Source: Haemaphysalis longicornis (taxonomy: Eukaryota; Arthropoda; Arachnida; Ixodida; Ixodidae). From it: 64,000 nt of DNA. The DNA lies in assembly GCA_013339765.2 (NCBI GenBank), contig CM023449.1:14111811-14175810 (forward strand), in the 5' to 3' direction. Each line of letters opens with the position of its first letter. Within the stretch, counting starts at the first letter, position 1. The notes under the pieces were generated by a model, which worked only from the letters and a program-made list of their open reading frames with translations, was not told the origin of the DNA and made no database searches. Shown in pieces: positions 45,301 to 57,896 of the stretch. Both the position numbers and the translations under genes were made by a program.

Positions 45301-45904
45301 CTATATTTTTGAATGAAAATGTTTGTGGCAAATGTAATGTGAGAGTCCAGAGTGCCGCCGCTACAGTAAGCAATCGAGTTAGACGAGGTGAAAGGATCGC
45401 GTTGTAGCCTGTGCTATGCGAGAATTTCACGAGTGAGACAGGGGCTTACGACCAGGCAAAATCGAGAATGAAAACACACGGTGCTGACAAGCAATTTAAT
45501 TTGTAACATCCACTTCATAATTAACTGCTTTTGTCCGTAAAAAAAAGATGATTTTCGCTGTGATACGAAAAAAAACTTTATTTATTTGAAAACAACTATC
45601 TACCTTCAAAGAGAACAGGCCCGCATTATATTAGGCATTATGAGTAGCAGAAAAACAAGCCTATGCCTGGTGACGAGGATATCGCCCGAGCAAGAGAATC
45701 TGGTATTGTTCCCGCAGCGCTGCCTTCCGCCTAAGCTTTGCACCCAACATTTTATTGTAGCGCTGTGTTACGTGGCTCCAGCGACGTGGCTAGCCATAGT
45801 CGTCTCCTCCTGCGATTAACGCGAGACTGCAACCGGTGCCTAAAGACCGCCGCATCAGTAAAGTAGAAGGACAGCCCTCCTAATTCCTTGTTTTTCCGAA
45901 GCTA
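42331..45904. other. Non-coding stretch before right arm
   Basis: No gene, transposon protein or array recognised. The longest frame (43547-44005, plus) has no family motif. Confidence 0.35.
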
Positions 45905-46241
45905 CCAGTGGAGTATAAGAGTAGTAGCCCGAAGGAAAAAATTCCAGCCAAACATAAAGCTCAGTTACTGCAGTGAAATTTGGGGGGAAACGAGGAATAA
46001 GGCACAATGTTGCTTGCCTCCTGGTGACAAAGGGAGAAAACACCGGTTATCATTCAGTTGCTCGGGCCAGTCGGAACGCCGCTCTTTTGCAACCCAGCCT
46101 GATCGTATTACGATTGCCATTATACAGCCCACATGATAAATGATGATATTAGAATTTTAATGGCGCAAGGCCAGCTAAGGGCAAAGAGCGCCAAACAAAA
46201 ATGATTTCATGACAGCGACGTGGAATGAAAAGTAGAGAATT

Positions 46242-47246
46242 TCAGTAAAAACAAACAAAGTAAAATACAAGCGAATGAAGATGACTGGTGTAAAGGGCCA
46301 GGTTGTCATGGTGCATAAGAGATGAGATGTTAAAAATTGACATCGGGGAGGAACTTAAATCATCCTTGGTGGAAAACATGGGCTCGTCTCCTGAAAAGTA
46401 GGATGGGTGAAACGGGACGTATTGTCTGTATAGTTGTGGGAACTGTTTGCGTCGTGTTGTGTCATGTGCCTTGCATTGGATGGGTATGTGGACTATGGTT
46501 AGGCCCTCTCCACACCCGCTGCACATGGGTCTTGGAGATCCAGTGAGCAGGTGCGAGTGTGGTGCATGTGTGTGGCCTATCCGTAATCTTGCATAGGTCA
46601 CTTCGGTGTGTCTGTTGTCAGAGTCAGTTGTGTATCGTCCCAAGTGTAACTTTATTACATGTAGTTTGTTGTCTGTCTGTTCCCTCCAGTGTGTTTGCCA
46701 TGTTTTACGTAGGTGTTGTCTGATGAGTGGCTTGAGGTCAGTGTAGGGTACTGTTGCTATGTTTAGAGTGTTTCTGAGTGCAGCAGCAGCGGCCATTTCA
46801 TCAGCCAACTCATTGCCAGCGATCCCAGCGTGGCCTGGAACCCAGCAGACGGTCACATTCAGACCTCACGCATACACTGATATCAAAGATTTAAAAACGA
46901 GATTGACAACGTAATTTTTGCAACACCTTGGTGATGATAATGTGCGCACGACGCTAAGTGAATCTGTGAAAATGATGGACTTGGCAATGTTATGTTCGAT
47001 AATGTGACTTAAAACAAGAAATATACCATATGCTTCCGCCATAAAGATTCTGGAATTCATATTCATTGTTTTGCAAGCATTGAAGTTGGGTCCATGTGCA
47101 GCACAACACACCGCAGTGGATGTTTTGGATGCATCACTAAAACATTCTGCTGCCCCATATTTCCCCTGGAGATACATGAAATGCTGCAAAATGGCAGTTG
47201 TGGGCACAGCGTTTTTCTTAAATTGCATAAACGACAAATCACACAA
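46242..47246 (-). pseudogene. Copy B ORF2 RNase H and C-terminus
   Basis: 46866-47246 contains CFSDASKTSTAVCCA (Asp), AEAYGIFLV (Glu) and IIFTDSLSVV (Asp). 46242-46856 continues TVCWVPGHAGIAGNELADEM (final Asp), LRIGHTHAPHSHLLTG and CSGCGEGLTIVHIPIQC. One break near 46860 separates the halves. All four catalytic positions are readable. Confidence 0.85.
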
Positions 47247-47406
47247 TACAGTACGAAGATGCCATGGGGCTATAAAATCAGAGATGCTTGGAAGGTGTCT
47301 AAAAACGAGACAGAAAGTTCAGAAGCCTCCTGCCGCGCCCTGAGTGAGAAAGGCGCAGACATAGATGAACGATTTAAAAACAGTTGGGATGTAGATGTAT
47401 TGTTCA

Positions 47407-49007
47407 TTATAGATTTAACGGGATGGTGAGACATTGATGAAACTTTAAAGCATATAGTAAATCGACATACTCGCGCTGGTACAATAGACACCATTTGTCA
47501 CACTCGACATACAAACTTGGCACAGCGCTAGTCCGGAAAGCACCAGACGCAAGTCGAAGGTCCAAGTGCTGCACTGGGTCGAGCATTTTCAAAGAAGTTT
47601 TCCTTCATGAACCATACACAACACTCCCATAGTCTAACCGCGTGCCTACCAGGCTGGTAAACACTCGCAGCAGAAGTTGTTTGTCAGCACCGCACGAGTG
47701 ATGCGACAAGACCTTGAAATATTCACTGTTTTAAGACATTTTTGTTTTAGTTGTTTGATATGAGGGATAAAGGAAAGTTTTTTATCAAGGACTATACCTA
47801 GGAACTTGTGTTCTTTCTTGACCGGAATAGAGACACCATTCAGTTTGATGTCTGGATCTGGCCTGATCGCACGTCTTTTGGAGAAAACAACACAAGTGCT
47901 CTTAACTGGGTTTAGCTTAAAACCGTTCTGATCAGCCCAGCCAGCTAGCTTATTAACACCAAGGTGGACTTCGCGTTCGCAAATTAACACATTACACGAC
48001 TTAAAAGATATTTGGACATCATCTACATACATTGTACAGGAAATGGTTCGTGGCAACGCCTTTCGAAGTGAGTTCATCTTGACTATGAACAACGTGCAGT
48101 TCAAAACGCCACCTTGAGGCACACCATTTTCCTGCACAAAAACATCTGAAAAGGCAGTACCAACTCTTACACGAAAGGTTCGTTCTGCCAGGTAGCTATA
48201 AAGAGTGTTAAACATATTGCCCGAAACACCGAATGATTTCAGGTCGCTAAGTATCCTGTATCGCCAAGCGGCGTCGTAGGCTTTCTCAAGATCAAAAAAG
48301 ACCGTAGCACAAAACTGCTTGTGGACAAAGGCATCCTTTATATACGACTCAAGGGCGTCGAGTTGGTCGTTTGTGGATCACCCCACCCTGAAGCTGGCCT
48401 GGCAGCTCCCGAAAAGACCATTGTAGTCTAAGAAGTACACGAGTCTCCTGTTAATCATCTTCTCGAGAAGCTTGCACAGGCAGCTTGTGAGGGCGATGGG
48501 TCGATAACTGGCGGGAGAAGAAGAGTCCTTACCCTTCTTCAGGAATGCCATTACAATAGCCTCCCTCCAAGATTTTGGAATGTGCCCCGAAAGCCATATG
48601 TTGTTGTATAGGTGTAAGAGTGTTTCAAGAGTATCTGGGTGTAGGTGTTGTATCATGGCGTATGTAATCTGATCTGCGCCTGGAGCTGAAGGTTTACATG
48701 TGCTCAGTGCAGCCGTCAGCTCAAAGAGTGTAAATTCAGAATTGTAAACAGATTTTGACCTGTTATTATCACGTAAGGACTTCCTTTCACAGGCGGTTTT
48801 ATGTCTCAAGAAAGTGTTTCTGTAGTGTGCAGAGCTGGAAACGTGTTGGAAGTGTTGTGCACGTGTGTTAGCCTCGTCGTCGAGTGTGTCCCCTGTTATA
48901 CGGAGCAGGGGCAGGCTATGTGTATGTTGTCCATTAAGTTTACGTATTCTTGTCCATACCTTGTGAGTGTCTGTGTATGGATAATGGATGTAAGGAAAGC
49001 TCACCAA
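47407..49007 (-). pseudogene. Copy B ORF2 reverse transcriptase
   Basis: 48378-49007 covers the fingers (APGADQITYAMIQHLHPDTL, SYRPIALTSCLCKLLEKMIN). 47646-48215 covers the palm (NGVPQGGVLN, MYVDDVQISF with both Asp) and part of the thumb (KKEHKFLGIVLDKKLSF). 47407-47592 is the following connection (LRLASGAFRTSAVPSLYVEC). Stops near 48376 and a shift near 47645 split it. Confidence 0.84.
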
Positions 49008-49068
49008 ATCTCCCTTTTCGCCTCACGACCCACACGCTTTCCAAAGGCCTTTTCCCGTTTAAACGAGA

Positions 49069-50006
49069 TCAGGTTATCCGACGTGGGGTACCGGCGAAGG
49101 ACACCCCACGCCTTGTTCTGTGCCTCTCACACCCGCCTACAGTCCTCGTTCCACCAGGGCCTCCTTGGGTTGCAGGACGCACTGGAGGCCTGAGAAATGG
49201 ACTTTTGGCAAGCGTCGAGGATGTGCGCCGTGATGAGTTGCGCAGCTTCCTGTGTGGTGTGGTGTAGTTTAGATGTTTCTGTGAATATACTCCAGTATGC
49301 TTTAGATTTTTAAACCTGTTATGGGAACATGGACTGCATGGGCCTTTAGCTATATATGTTAGGGAAGGGGGGAAGTGGTCACTACCATAAGGGTCAGTGC
49401 CCACGCCCCACTCAAGACATGGAAAGATAATTGCAGAACCAATAGCCAAGTCGAGATGTGAGTATGTATTATGTCCTAAGTTATGGTATGTAGGCTGTTT
49501 TTTGTTGAAAAGCATGCTCCTGAAGATGTAAGAAATTTCTCTATCAGCGGACCTCGAACATCCGTACTGGAGGAGCCCCAAAAAGAGTTGTGTGCGTTCA
49601 GGTCGCCTATTTGGATGTACAGTTCGGGCAGCTGGTCGACCAGCGCCTCGAAGTCAGAGCTCAAAAGTGCATTATCAGGAGGAATGTATATAGAACATAC
49701 CGTTATCATCCTATTCAATATTATTGTGCGGATTCTTACAGCCTCAAGGACAGTGTTTAAAGAGAGAGGGTGGCATGCTAATGATTTCCGGGCGACAATG
49801 GCCCCACCTCCTGAAGAGTGTGTGCAGCCAACCCTGTCCTTTCTGAATACCATGTACCTATTTAATAAATTTGTGGGATTGGAATTCAAATGTGTCTCCT
49901 GAAGACACATCACACTTGGCTGGTTCGAATGCAATATCTTATGGACATCATCAAGATTTTTAAGGAGGCCTCTGCAGTTACATTGAATGACGTTTTGTCT
50001 TCCCAT
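49069..50006 (-). pseudogene. Copy B ORF2 endonuclease
   Basis: 49476-50006 reads NVIQCNCRGLLKNLDDVHKI, CLQETHLNS and IQIGDLNAHNSFWG. The frame slips after FSTKNS, and 49069-49581 continues FNKKQPTYHNLGHNTYSHLD and YGSDHFPPSL. The Asn, Glu, Asp and SDH positions of the EEP fold are all recognisable, with Trp-to-Cys in the first motif (QCNCRG). Confidence 0.83.
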
Positions 50007-50067
50007 TATTTACATTTAGGAATGACTGGAGTGTGTGTGTGTGTTCATGTGTCGTCTTTCGGGGCTG

Positions 50068-51548
50068 TTACTCTAGCATTTGGCTTTTTGGGCCTTTCTG
50101 CTGGCTTGGTCGTCGGAGGCCGCTCCTTGCGGTGCATTGCAGGTAAGAATGACGCGACGGCCATCTCGTCCTCAGATGTCCGGGGGGTGCCGTCGAACCG
50201 GGCCCCCTGGACGTGGCCCACTTTCGGGAGCCCTTCATTTGAGCCGCCACCGTCGGGGGCGCCAGAGGTTGCATGGGAGGTGCGGTGACGGTGGGAACCG
50301 GTGCGGGGCCCGTGCTGTCCATCCCCTCGGCACCCTTCAACGCACTGGAGGACAGGGAGGCAGAGGCGGGAGCAGCCCCAGTCGCGACAGAAACGGTCTG
50401 CACCACAACCACTGCTGCCTCAGCAAGCGGCGTGGTGCCGGGTTGGGCTGCGTAAGGCAACCCAGCAGAGGGCGGCGGCGGGACCAGGTCAGACTCGCTG
50501 AACTGAGTCCCTGTGGACACAAGGCGCCGCTCCAACCCCCGGCGAACTGCGTCGGCGTACCTTCCAGGGGGAAAGAGGCGAACTTCTTTCGCGCCTCTGG
50601 GAAGGTAACGTTCTCAGTGACTTTCACCTTGATGATTTCCTTCTCCTGCTTGAATTTATCGCATGTTCTAGAGTAGGCCCCGTGGGGTCCCTGGCAAATA
50701 GCACAGATGAGGGTTTGCGATGGGCAGTTGTCAGGTGCATGATCATGTTGTGCACACTTGGCGCATGTTAGTTGACCACGGAAAGCGGTAGTGGCATGCC
50801 CGAACCGTTTGCACTTGAAACAGCGCCGCAGGTTCGGGATGTACGGCCGGACAGAAGAATGAATGAAACCTGCTTTGATGGATACGGGGAGTGTGGAACG
50901 GTCAAATGTCAAGATTATATGCTTTGTCATGATTTGCTTATCATTTCGCCGCATGGTAATGCGCCTCACTGCGTCACGCCCTCACCTTTCAGACCTTCGA
51001 GCGGATCGGCTTCCCATCTCATTTATCAGATCTGGCTCAGAATCACACCCTGAGCGCTATTGAGGCTACGGTGGGGTATGAATCTGATGTCCAGATCTGC
51101 CATGCTATTCTGGGTCAGGAGGCTTGTGGCTTGCTGGTGAGTGTTCACCTCGACCAGGAATTCGCCGGTTCCTCAGTTCTTGGCTCGGAAGACTTGCCCA
51201 GGATTGCCTTCAAGGAATTTGGTACTAAGGAACACTGACTGGGAGGAGATAGGATTTGACTTGTCAAGAAGATTCAACAATCAAGAAGCGCGGATAGTTA
51301 TCTGGCTTTTTGGGTGCAATTGTTGGCAAGGGTGGGAATGAAGCTTCGGTGCGGCCCCTTTTCGGGGGCCGATCACGTTTGGGGGGGGGCGGGGTGGAAA
51401 ATGCCATTTGATACATTGGAAAGCAGGGAGACGGGGGTACTTTCTCCTTTGACCTTACCCTGGTAGTCAAAGAGGTCCCGGTGCTCCCTGCCTGTCCACC
51501 AGGCAGGGAGCCCATCGGTCGGAGCTTGACCAAGGCTCCGACGGCCAC
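50068..51548 (-). pseudogene. Copy B ORF1 (gag-like), broken
   Basis: 51264-51548 has the N-terminal PPPPKRDRPPKRGRTEASF and stops early. 50337-50969 has the knuckle region: CFKCKRFGHATTAF (last Cys replaced by Phe), CAKCAQHDHAPDNC and CAICQGPHGAYSRTC. 50068-50535 is the Pro/Ala-rich C-terminus in another frame. The damaged first knuckle plus at least two shifts make it non-functional. It matches copy A ORF1 throughout. Confidence 0.82.
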
Positions 51549-51667
51549 TGTTTACGGCTTCTACCCTTCACCTTTCAACACCTCGCACGGTTGGACACAG
51601 CTTAAGCATGGGGGCTCGGGGTCCGCGGTGTCGCTGCTCACCGTCACCATGGAGCACACATGATAAA

Positions 51668-52009
51668 CGAGATGGACATATTGGCAATTTTTATTCTGCA
51701 CTCTAGTGTGGAGCTGGTCTTCAGTGCCTCTGTGTCCATAGATGGTTTCAGTTTTACGTACGTACACAGTTATGTACGCAAACATAAAAGAACACGTAGG
51801 CCATGCTCACGTTATTGCAAACCCTTATAGTTATTAACACGTAAACGACGCGCACCACGAGTTATTTCTTCGGCAGTCTACTAACTGACAGGGATACAGC
51901 TGCAACCGCTGGTGATCTCGCGAGCTTACTGAAAAGACGACTGCAAATGCATCATTTGCAGACAGAAAAGCTTAAACATCGTCCTGTTATCTGTATAGGA
52001 AATGCATAT
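51668..52009 (-). repeat. Right-arm segment between copies B and C
   Basis: A remnant of the inverted arm stranded between two LINEs; pairs with left 15060-15400 (shared: CCTAT-CAGATAACAG, GATCACCAGCGG, GTACATAA-CTGT-TACGTACGT in complement). No coding content. Confidence 0.8.
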
Positions 52010-52178
52010 TGATGATGATGGTTGGATGTTTATGGCGCAAGGCCAACAGGGGCAAAGAGCGCCAAAACAATAGTCATATATGATGGGTGAAACCTTAAAC
52101 ACTAAGTAAAGTCAGCAAAAACAAAAGTAAAATCACAAAACGACAATGAGCATGGCTGGGGTATTGGGCAAAATTTCA

Positions 52179-52978
52179 TTATGCGTGATAGGAAATGAGG
52201 TTTAAAAACTTGACGTCTGACAAATACTCAAACACACGTTTCACGGAAACAATAGCATCGTCACCTAGAAAAAACGATGGATGTAGGGGAATATGTTGTC
52301 TGTAGACTTCTCTGAAGTGTTTGTGTCGTGTTGTGTGAAGTGCCTTGCATGTGATTAGTATGTGCACTACGGATAGGGCCTCTCCGCACCTGCTGCGCTG
52401 GGGTCTCCCGTCAGCAGATACGAGTGCGTTGTATGGGTGTGTCCTATCCGCAGCCTACCCAAGGCGACTTCTGTGTGTCTGTTGTGTGAGTCAGCTGTGT
52501 ACCGTCCCAAGTGTGGCTTTATTACATGTAGTTTGTTGTCTGTCTGTTCATCCCAGTGTGTTTGCCATGTTCTGCGCAGGTGTTGTCTTATGTGTGGCTT
52601 GAGGTCTGTGTAGCGTACCGTTGCAATGTCCACAGTGTTCTTGAGTGCAGCAGCAGGGGCCCTCTCGTCTGCCAACTGGTTCCCAGCGATCCCTGCGTGT
52701 CCTGGGACCCAGCAGAGGACCAGCTCATGCTTTTGTGCATACACGAACATGATAGTGCTGAATACAAAATAACTATGTGGTTTTTGGGGGGCTTGTGCGA
52801 TGACAGTGCGCGAACAACACTCAAAGAATCTGTAATAGGTGAAATAGGGAATTTGATTTTCAAGAATGTGTCGTACAATCAGTAAAATTCCATACGCTTC
52901 TGCTGATAAAATTGTTGTGTGCACGCTCATGATTCTGGCTGCATTGAAATTAGGACAATGAGCAGCGCACGACACCAT
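52179..52978 (-). pseudogene. Copy C ORF2 RNase H and C-terminus
   Basis: 52367-52978 contains SAEAYGILLI (Glu) and LVLCWVPGHAGIAGNQLADE (final Asp). The middle Asp region (ITDSLSVVRALSSH) is in a shifted frame at 52588-52878. The C-terminal VHILITC-like end is 52179-52367. The domain is complete in content but not in frame. Confidence 0.82.
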
Positions 52979-54704
52979 ACTGGATGTTTTAGAAGCGTCA
53001 CTATAAAATTCTGCACATGTGTATTTAAACTGCGAAGACAGAAAGTGCTGCAGTATTGCAGCTCCTGGTACCCGATTTTGTCAAGTTTCATAAAAGAAAG
53101 GTCACACGACACAGAGCGAACTTGCCAAGGCGGTAAACTGTTTGAAAAGGATGACCTGTACACATCGAAAAACGAAGCACTGAGATCCGAGGCTCGGTCT
53201 CTCACTCTAAGTGAAAAGGGCAGAGGAACGGATGGGCGATTTACAAAGAGCAGAGATGTTGATGTATCGTTAAAGACAGGATAAAAAGCTTGATTATTAT
53301 GTGATGAAATTTTAAAAGCATATAGCAAGTCCATGTACGTTCGTTGGTTCTCAAGGCTCCACTTATCACACTCGGCATACAGACTCTCGACAGGGCTAGT
53401 GCGAAAAGCACCCGAGGCGAGACGAAGCCCCAAGTGTAGCACTGGGGCAAGCATTCGCAACGATGTTTGAGTCGCCGACCCATATACCACACTGCTATAG
53501 TCTAAAGGAGACCCAACCAAGGCAGTATAGAGCCGTAGTAGGAGTTCTTTGTCGGAACCATACGATTGATGGGAGATAACCTTAAGTATATTCATTGTTT
53601 TCAGACATTTATGTTTAAGTTCCTTGACGTGTGGAATGAATGTGAGTTTCTGGTCAAACACAACACCTAAGAACTTGTGCTCTTTGTTCACAGCAAGCGA
53701 CAAGCCATTAAGAGTAATGTCTGGGTCCATATGGACCCCGCGCTTCCTGGAGAACACAACGCCGGAGCTTTTTACAGGATTTAATTGAAAACCATTCTTG
53801 TCTACCCAGCCGGCAAGTTTCTTTACACCAAGCTGGACTTGACGTTCGCAGATTGACATATTGCATGATTTATAGGATATCTGCACGTCATCTACATACA
53901 TGGAATAAGAGATTCTAGGTGGCAGTGCCTTACCAAGAGAATTCATTTTTACTACGAAGAGAGTGCAGCTCAACACGCCACCCTGTGGCACGCCATTTTC
54001 TTGCACGAGAACCTTTGAGAGTGCACAACCAACCCTTACTCGAAACTTTCTGTCTGACAAATAACTAACAAGTGTTCAACATGTTACCCGAAACACCGAA
54101 TGACTTGAGGTCACTAAGGATCCCATAACGCCAAGCGGTGTCGTATGCCTTCTCAAGGTAGAAAAACACAGTTAAACAATACTGCTTATGCGCGAAGGCA
54201 TCCTTGATGTACGAGTCAAGAGCTACCAGTTAATCGTTCGTCGATCTCCCCACCCTAAAACCTGCCTGGCAGTTCTCGAGAAGACCGTTGTACTCGAGGA
54301 AGTACACAAGCCTGCGATTTACCATCTTCTCAAAGAGCTTGCACATGCAGCTCGTCAGGGCTATAGGACGGTAGCTTGAGGGGGACGAAGGGTCCTTTCC
54401 CTCTTTCAGGAAAGCTACAACTATAGCCTCCTCAAAAGAGTTTGGAATGTGCCCCGAAAGCCACATCTTGTTATATAGGTGTAAGAGTGTTAGAAAAGTG
54501 TCTGCGTGCCGGTTTTGTATCCTTGTGTATGTGATGTTGTCTGGGCCTGAGCTGTTTACGCGTGCTCAAAGCATCCCTCAGCTCATACAGTGAAAACTCT
54601 GAGTAATAAGAAGATGTTGACCTATTGTTATCTAGTATAGGCTTCTTTTCGGCCGTTTGTTTGTGTTTCCTGAAAGTGTTTGTGTAGTGTGCTGAACTGG
54701 ACAC
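52927..54704 (-). pseudogene. Copy C ORF2 reverse transcriptase
   Basis: 54471-54704 and 54230-54466 carry finger segments (EEAIVVAFLKEGKDPSSPSS, YRPIALTSCMCKLFEKMVNR). 52927-54060 (377 codons) carries NGVPQGGVLS, MYVDDVQISY (both Asp), thumb (VNKEHKFLGVVFDQKLTF) and the connection to RNase H. Motif A lies in a broken stretch 54060-54230 (FYLEKAYDTAW-like, with the Asp changed). Confidence 0.83.
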
Positions 54705-54854
54705 GTGTTGGAAGTGTTGTGCGAGGGTGTCAGCCTGGTCTTCGAGTGTGTCCCCTGTTGTGCTGACCAGAGGCAGGCTGTGTGTTTGTTGTCCTTTGAA
54801 ATTGCGTATTCTTGTCCATACTTTTCGTGTGTCTGTGTAGGAGTTTATTGATGT

Positions 54855-55889
54855 TTAGAAGGAACGCCAACTCTCTCGTTTTGCCTCACGGCGCACACGT
54901 TTTCCTAACGCCTTGGCCCGTTTGAACAAAATGAGGTTACCCGACGTGGGGTACCGACGAAGGACACCCCACGCCTTGTTCTGGGCCTCTCGCGTTCGCC
55001 TACAGTCCTCATTCCACCATGGCCTCCGCTGGTTGCGCGGGGCACCAGAGGCGTGGGGAATGGACTTTTCGGCGGCGTCGAGGATGTGCGTCGTGAGTAG
55101 TTGGGTAGCTTCTTCAACGTGTAGGTGTCCTATGAATGTGTGGTGTAGTTTGGATGTCTCTGTAAATGTATTCCAGTTAGCCCTTGCTTCATTAAACCTT
55201 TTATGGGAAGATGGACTGCTCGGGCCTGTACCTATATACGTTAATGAAGTGGGGAAATGGTCACTACCATATGGGTCCGTGTCCACACCCCACTCAAGAC
55301 ATGGAAAGAGAATTGCAGAGCCAATAGCGAAATCAAGATGTGAGTATGTGTTGTGACCTATGCTATGGTATGTAGGCTATTTATTGTTGAAAAGGCATGC
55401 TCCAGAGGATGTAAGAAACCTCTCTATCAGGCGACCCCGGGCATCCGTACGAGAAGAGCCCCAAACAGAATTGTGAGCATTAAGGTCGCCTGTTAGAATG
55501 TATGGTTCGGGCAGCTGGTCAACCAGCGCCTCAAAGTCAGAGCTCAAAAGTGTAACATCAGGAGGAATGTATATGGAGCATACCGTTATCAACCTATTAA
55601 ATATTATTAAGCGTATTGCTACGGCCCCAAGGATAGTGTTTAAAGTGACAGGGTGGCATGCTAAGGATTTCCGGACGATTATGGCCACACCGCAAGAAGA
55701 GTATGTGCAGCCATCTCTGTCTTTCCTGTATACCAGGTAACTATTCAAGAAATTTGTGTATTTAGAACTGAAATGTGTTTCCTGAACACACATTACACTT
55801 GGCTGATTGGTATGCAGAATCTCATACACGTCGTCAAGATTATTCAGAAGGCCTCTGCAGTTCCATTGAACAATATTTTCTCTTCCCAT
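54855..55889 (-). pseudogene. Copy C ORF2 endonuclease and linker
   Basis: 55377-55889: MGRENIVQWNCRGLLNN, CVQETHFSS, ILTGDLNAHNSVWG, ending at FNNK by a stop. 54855-55286: TDPYGSDHFPTSLTYIG (SDH motif), then the linker RRPWWNEDCRRTREAQNKAW. All EEP catalytic motifs are present across the two frames. Confidence 0.84.
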
Positions 55890-55922
55890 TATTTAGTGTG
55901 AGAGCTACCGGAGTGTGTATGT

Positions 55923-57320
55923 TTATGTGTCGTGTTTCGGGGCTGTAACTCCTGGATTGGGCTTTTTGGGCGGCGTATCTGTAGGCTTGGACGTCGGAGG
56001 CCGCTCCTTGCGCTGCGTTGCAGGCAAGAACGGCACGACGTCCATCTCCTCGTCCGATGTCCTGGGTGTGCCCGTCGAACCGGGCCCCCCGGACTTGGCC
56101 CCCCTTCGGGGGCCCTTCGTTTGAGCCGCCACCGCCGCTGGTGGCGAGGGCACCAGAAGTGGCACGGGCGGTGCGGTGACGGTAGGAGCCCGTGCGGGGC
56201 CCGTGGTGTCCATGGCACCCTCCGACGCACTGGAGGACGGGGAGGCAGAGATGGGAGCGGCACCGGTACCGACGAAAGAGGTTGCCACCACAACCGCTGC
56301 TGGCTCAGCGAGCAGAGAGGTGCCGGGCTGGGCTGCCTGAGGCACCCCAGGGGGGGGGGGGAGGGAGGCGGGACCAAGTCCGATTCGCGGTACTGGTTCC
56401 CGCCGAGACCAGACGCCGCTCCGTCCCCCGGAGAGCCGCGTCGGCGTACCTGCCCAGGGCAAAGAGGCGAACCTCTTTCGTGCCTCTGGGAAGGTGATGT
56501 GTTCAGTGACTTTGATGTTGATGATTTTCTTTTCTAGTTGAAACTTTTCACATTTTCGAGAGTAGGCGGCATGGGGTCCCTGGCAGTTGGCGCAGGTGAG
56601 GGCTTATGATGGACAATTGTCCGATGGGTGATCATGCTGGGCGCGCTTTGCGCAGGTCAGACGGCCACGGCAGGAGTTGGTTCCATGGCCGAACCACTGG
56701 CACTTAAAGCAGCGGCGCGGGTTCATAATGTAAGGACGTATGGGGCATCGAATTAAGCCTGCGTTGATATGTTCAGGAAGTAAGGAGCGGTTGAAGGTCA
56801 GGATAATATGTTTGGTGGGGATTATCTTATCATCCCTGCGCACCGTGATGCGGCGCATGGCGGTGACGCCCTGATCCTTTAAACCTTCAAGAAGGTCGTC
56901 ATCTGTCTCGTTTAGGAGGTCTGGCTCAGAGGTCACACCCTGCGAGCTATTCAGGCTGCGGTGTGTTGTGACCCTGATGTCGAGATCGACCATTTTCGTC
57001 TGACCAAGGAGTGTGGTTGCCTGCTGCTTGTTTTTTACCTCGACGAGCACTTCACCTGTGCGTTGTTTTTTGGCATTGTAGGTTTTCCCAATTATTCTGT
57101 GAAGGTATTTTGTAATAAAAAATACCGATTGTGAAGCAAGTGGGTGTGCTGCGTCAAGAGATTCGATAACAATGAAACGAGAATAGTTGTCTGGCTTGGG
57201 GAAACTGATGCTTGGAAGTGAAGGGAACAAGACTTCGGTTCGGCCCCTTTTCAGGGACCGATCACGTTTAGGAGGGGGGTTTGATTTTTCCATACGGCAT
57301 AGAAAAAAGCAGGGAGGCGG
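55923..57320 (-). pseudogene. Copy C ORF1 (gag-like), broken
   Basis: Starts at MEKSNPPPKRDRSLKRGRTE (about 57293). The frame runs to 56604 with CFKCQWFGHGTNSC (intact knuckle) and CAKRAQHDHPSDNC (second Cys now Arg), then a stop. The Pro/Ala-rich C-terminus is in another frame at 55923-56462, across a poly-G run at about 56350. The start region, intact here, shows that copy A has a start-proximal shift. Confidence 0.82.
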
Positions 57321-57896
57321 AGCTACTTTCTTCTTTGACCTTACCCTGGTAGTCAAAGAGGTCCCGGAGCTCCCTGCCTGGTAGACAGACAGGGAGCCCA
57401 TCCGCCAGAGCTTGACCTGGGCTCCGACGGCTACCGTTTGCCGTTTGAGGTTTCTACCCTTCACCTTAAAAACACATCACCACGGTAGGTCACAGCTTAA
57501 GTTGGGGGGCTCGGGGTCCGCGGTATCGCCAGTACCGTCACCAAGATTACTCAAGGTGCCCCGTGCGGGGGATGGCATTCATCGACTGCGTGCTCCTCGG
57601 CTAGTGATTGTCACGATTCCAAGCCTTCCTGGGAGGCATATCTTACACGTATTACCGCCGACAACAAGGCCGCATTCCAAGCCGTCCTGGCAGGATTGTC
57701 TTAGGCATTTTAACGGGCAAAATGATGGCGACATCTTCAGTTCGGTAAGCGATATCGGGTGGAGGGGTTAGCGACGACTGCCTGCTCTTTGCCGCATAGC
57801 TTTGAAGCCGGTTTTGACAAACAAAGTTATGTTTTTTTTATCAGATGAATACCTGAGGCTACGGAAGAAGTTGCCGTTGCTAGTGTCCGCATTATT

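Larger units (their letters stand above)
46141..51656 (-). mobile_element. I-type non-LTR retrotransposon, copy B
   Basis: 5516 bp with an 11-bp target duplication CACATGATAAA (46130-46140 and 51657-51667). The left arm keeps the empty site as its complement TTTATCATGTGGG near 15400, so the insertion followed the duplication. Same ORF1-EN-RT-RNase H order as copy A and a 3' end ATGGCGCAAGGCCAGC. It is more decayed than A, with many frame breaks. Confidence 0.92.
52010..57570 (-). mobile_element. I-type non-LTR retrotransposon, copy C
   Basis: About 5.56 kb; starts (3' end) with GATGATGATGGTTGGATG and ends with the 5' block shared with copy A (GGTGCCCCGTGCGGGG in plus). I found no convincing target duplication: the flanks share only AATGC-AT. 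Same domains as copies A and B, with several stops. It separates two pieces of the right arm that are contiguous in the left arm (about 15050/15060), so it is a post-duplication insertion. Confidence 0.88.
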
